The position numbers and the translations under genes were made by a program. This document shows, piece by piece, positions 62,906 to 64,000 of a DNA stretch of 64,000 nt (position 1 is its first letter; each line of letters opens with the position of its first letter). The stretch spans positions 682,001 through 746,000 of the forward strand of contig CM066290.1 of NCBI GenBank assembly GCA_033816765.1, written 5' to 3'. A model generated the notes under the pieces. The model worked only from the letters and a program-made list of their open reading frames with translations. It searched no databases and was not told where the DNA came from. The stretch is from Nothopassalora personata. Taxonomy: Eukaryota; Ascomycota; Dothideomycetes; Mycosphaerellales; Mycosphaerellaceae.

Positions 62906-64000
62906 ATGGAACAGTCACACTCGAACTTGAAGCGCCCGCGACCAGTCTCGCTCTCCATCCACGTCCCGCGAGTCAAGCCCGTCGCTGAGATCACGCTCCC
63001 GCGAGCCATGTCATACAACCACCGCCCGCTTTCGCCGGGCGGACGCCGCGTGCACAACGCTGGCCGCATGTCCGACCAGGCACTCAACAACCCATACTAC
63101 GACCAGCGCCACAACTCATATGCTTCGCCGCGGAGCAGCGGAACAACCTTCAGCGGCGGCACCAGCGGGGTCATACCCATCTCGACACAGACATTCGTCA
63201 ATGTTCCACCACCAAGTCAGGCCCGCCTGGAACAGCGATATGACTCCTACTCAGGCCGACCACTCGACTCTTCGGGCAGGCCACGCAAGTCGTCGTTGGT
63301 GGACGTGAACCGAGCGAGCAGCTCGACTACACAGCTGCCAAGCCGAAGCCGACCGACCGTCATCCAGCAGGAATACACTCGTCCGGCCTCGCCCAAGAAA
63401 CCCGTACGAGAGACTACCTCCACCACCAGCGACTACTACATCACACCCGCCTCCTCGATATCACACAACATCCACAACACCTCCACCGCGACACACAAGA
63501 AGCTCTACAGCGTAGACGATGGCACCGCCAAGCTGGTAGCTGACGTCAACATGCCTGTCCCTGTCCAGGCTGGTGGAGAGAGGCACCACAGGAGAAGAGA
63601 GAGTGTTGAGCGTGGATACGCAAAGCCGGGCGCTGAACGAGAGCGCGGCAGGAAATACTACTTCGCGAACGGCACCTCTGCTCGGCCAAGAGATAAGAGT
63701 ATCGACGATGAAGGTGCATACGAGTACACTGATCCTGCCGCTATGTACAGGGATACGGAGCCGCGATGGCGACCTGAAGCCCGACAACGAAGAGGCAGCA
63801 TGGACCGCGGAGGTGCCGTCAGCCGTGAGCGTCCAGTGAGTGTACTCGACCCAACATTTGGCACGCGAACGAGCACCAAGGAAGTCGGCCCGCCGCCAAG
63901 CACTCGAGGATGGGACAAGATCAATGACAACCTTGGCCGCACCTCTAGCGTCAGAGACCTTCCACGAGTTGCGCAATCGCCCACGAGAGGTAGGACTCAT
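62906..64000 (+). CDS. Disordered Ser/Arg-rich protein, N-terminal 365 residues (cut by window edge)
   Basis: An uninterrupted 365-codon frame from ATG 62,906 (MEQSHSNLKRPRPV) to the last base, with no stop in the window. Not recognised. The N-terminus is basic; the body is rich in Ser, Thr, Arg, Pro and Tyr with patches such as SYNHRPLSPGGRRV, DDGTAKLVADVNMPVPV, RRESVERGYAKPGAERERGRKYY and AYEYTDPAAMYRDTEPRWRP. The last patches alternate acidic-aromatic and Arg-rich blocks. A minus-strand open frame at 63,461-64,000 is a shadow. Function is unknown; an intron beyond the edge is possible. Confidence 0.75.
   Translation, partial: MEQSHSNLKRPRPVSLSIHVPRVKPVAEITLPRAMSYNHRPLSPGGRRVHNAGRMSDQALNNPYYDQRHNSYASPRSSGTTFSGGTSGVIPISTQTFVNVPPPSQARLEQRYDSYSGRPLDSSGRPRKSSLVDVNRASSSTTQLPSRSRPTVIQQEYTRPASPKKPVRETTSTTSDYYITPASSISHNIHNTSTATHKKLYSVDDGTAKLVADVNMPVPVQAGGERHHRRRESVERGYAKPGAERERGRKYYFANGTSARPRDKSIDDEGAYEYTDPAAMYRDTEPRWRPEARQRRGSMDRGGAVSRERPVSVLDPTFGTRTSTKEVGPPPSTRGWDKINDNLGRTSSVRDLPRVAQSPTRGRTH

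Noticed and set aside
63461..64000. 179-codon minus-strand open frame at the right edge
   Set aside because: Antisense shadow of the 365-codon plus-strand frame, which has the more protein-like composition.

Overview
The window is nuclear DNA of a filamentous ascomycete (Pezizomycotina, most likely a Dothideomycete). The evidence is short introns of about 47-100 nt, fungal-type gene content (a MirB/Sit1-like siderophore transporter, a Rom2-type Rho GEF, fused THI6, Cdc42, a short MED22) and repeat DNA carrying the mark of repeat-induced point mutation (RIP): CpA/TpG changed to TpA on both strands while CpG is kept. The species cannot be named from the sequence.

Region 1 (1 to about 24,716) is a nest of LTR retrotransposons. 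An old chromodomain-type Ty3/gypsy element (copy C, from 11,776) was entered by a second RIP-damaged element (copy A, 1-4120 plus 11,089-11,775). Copy A was then entered by a fresh, intact element (copy B, 4121-11,088) with a 5-bp target duplication and 413-bp LTRs that differ at one base. Copy B has complete gag and pol genes joined by an ATGA stop/start overlap. It also carries, antisense between pol and the 3' LTR, a complete 213-codon gene for a Zn2Cys6-like cluster followed by a coiled coil. Damaged versions of that antisense gene, with the same start, cysteine pattern and RLRKQL coil motif, lie in the same place in copies A and C, next to a base-pair-covarying hairpin just before the polypurine tract. 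A RIP-wrecked Ty1/copia element (15,516-22,727, 206-bp LTRs, TSD AGTAG), an inverted LTR and a probable last LTR at 24,542-24,716 complete the block.

Region 2 (24,717-59,231) is ordinary gene-rich DNA: OMA1 (mitochondrial protease), a small Zn2Cys6 gene, MED22, eIF5, THI6 (thiamine synthesis), a large disordered protein, CDC42, a siderophore transporter with an SreA-type GATA site upstream, a family X DNA polymerase, MTG1 (mitochondrial ribosome GTPase), a DHA1-type drug transporter, a 1720-residue ROM2-like Rho1 GEF, a Baeyer-Villiger-type flavin monooxygenase, and two related small unknown genes. CDC42 and the Rho GEF are both parts of polarity and cell-wall signalling but are about 11 kb apart and not obviously co-regulated. 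MED22 and the zinc-cluster gene are on one strand, 114 bp apart.

Region 3 (59,232-64,000) is a gene-poor 3.7-kb stretch followed by the first 365 codons of a disordered Ser/Arg-rich protein that runs off the right edge. Exon joins are inferred from splice signals and family alignment in memory; none was tested against transcripts.
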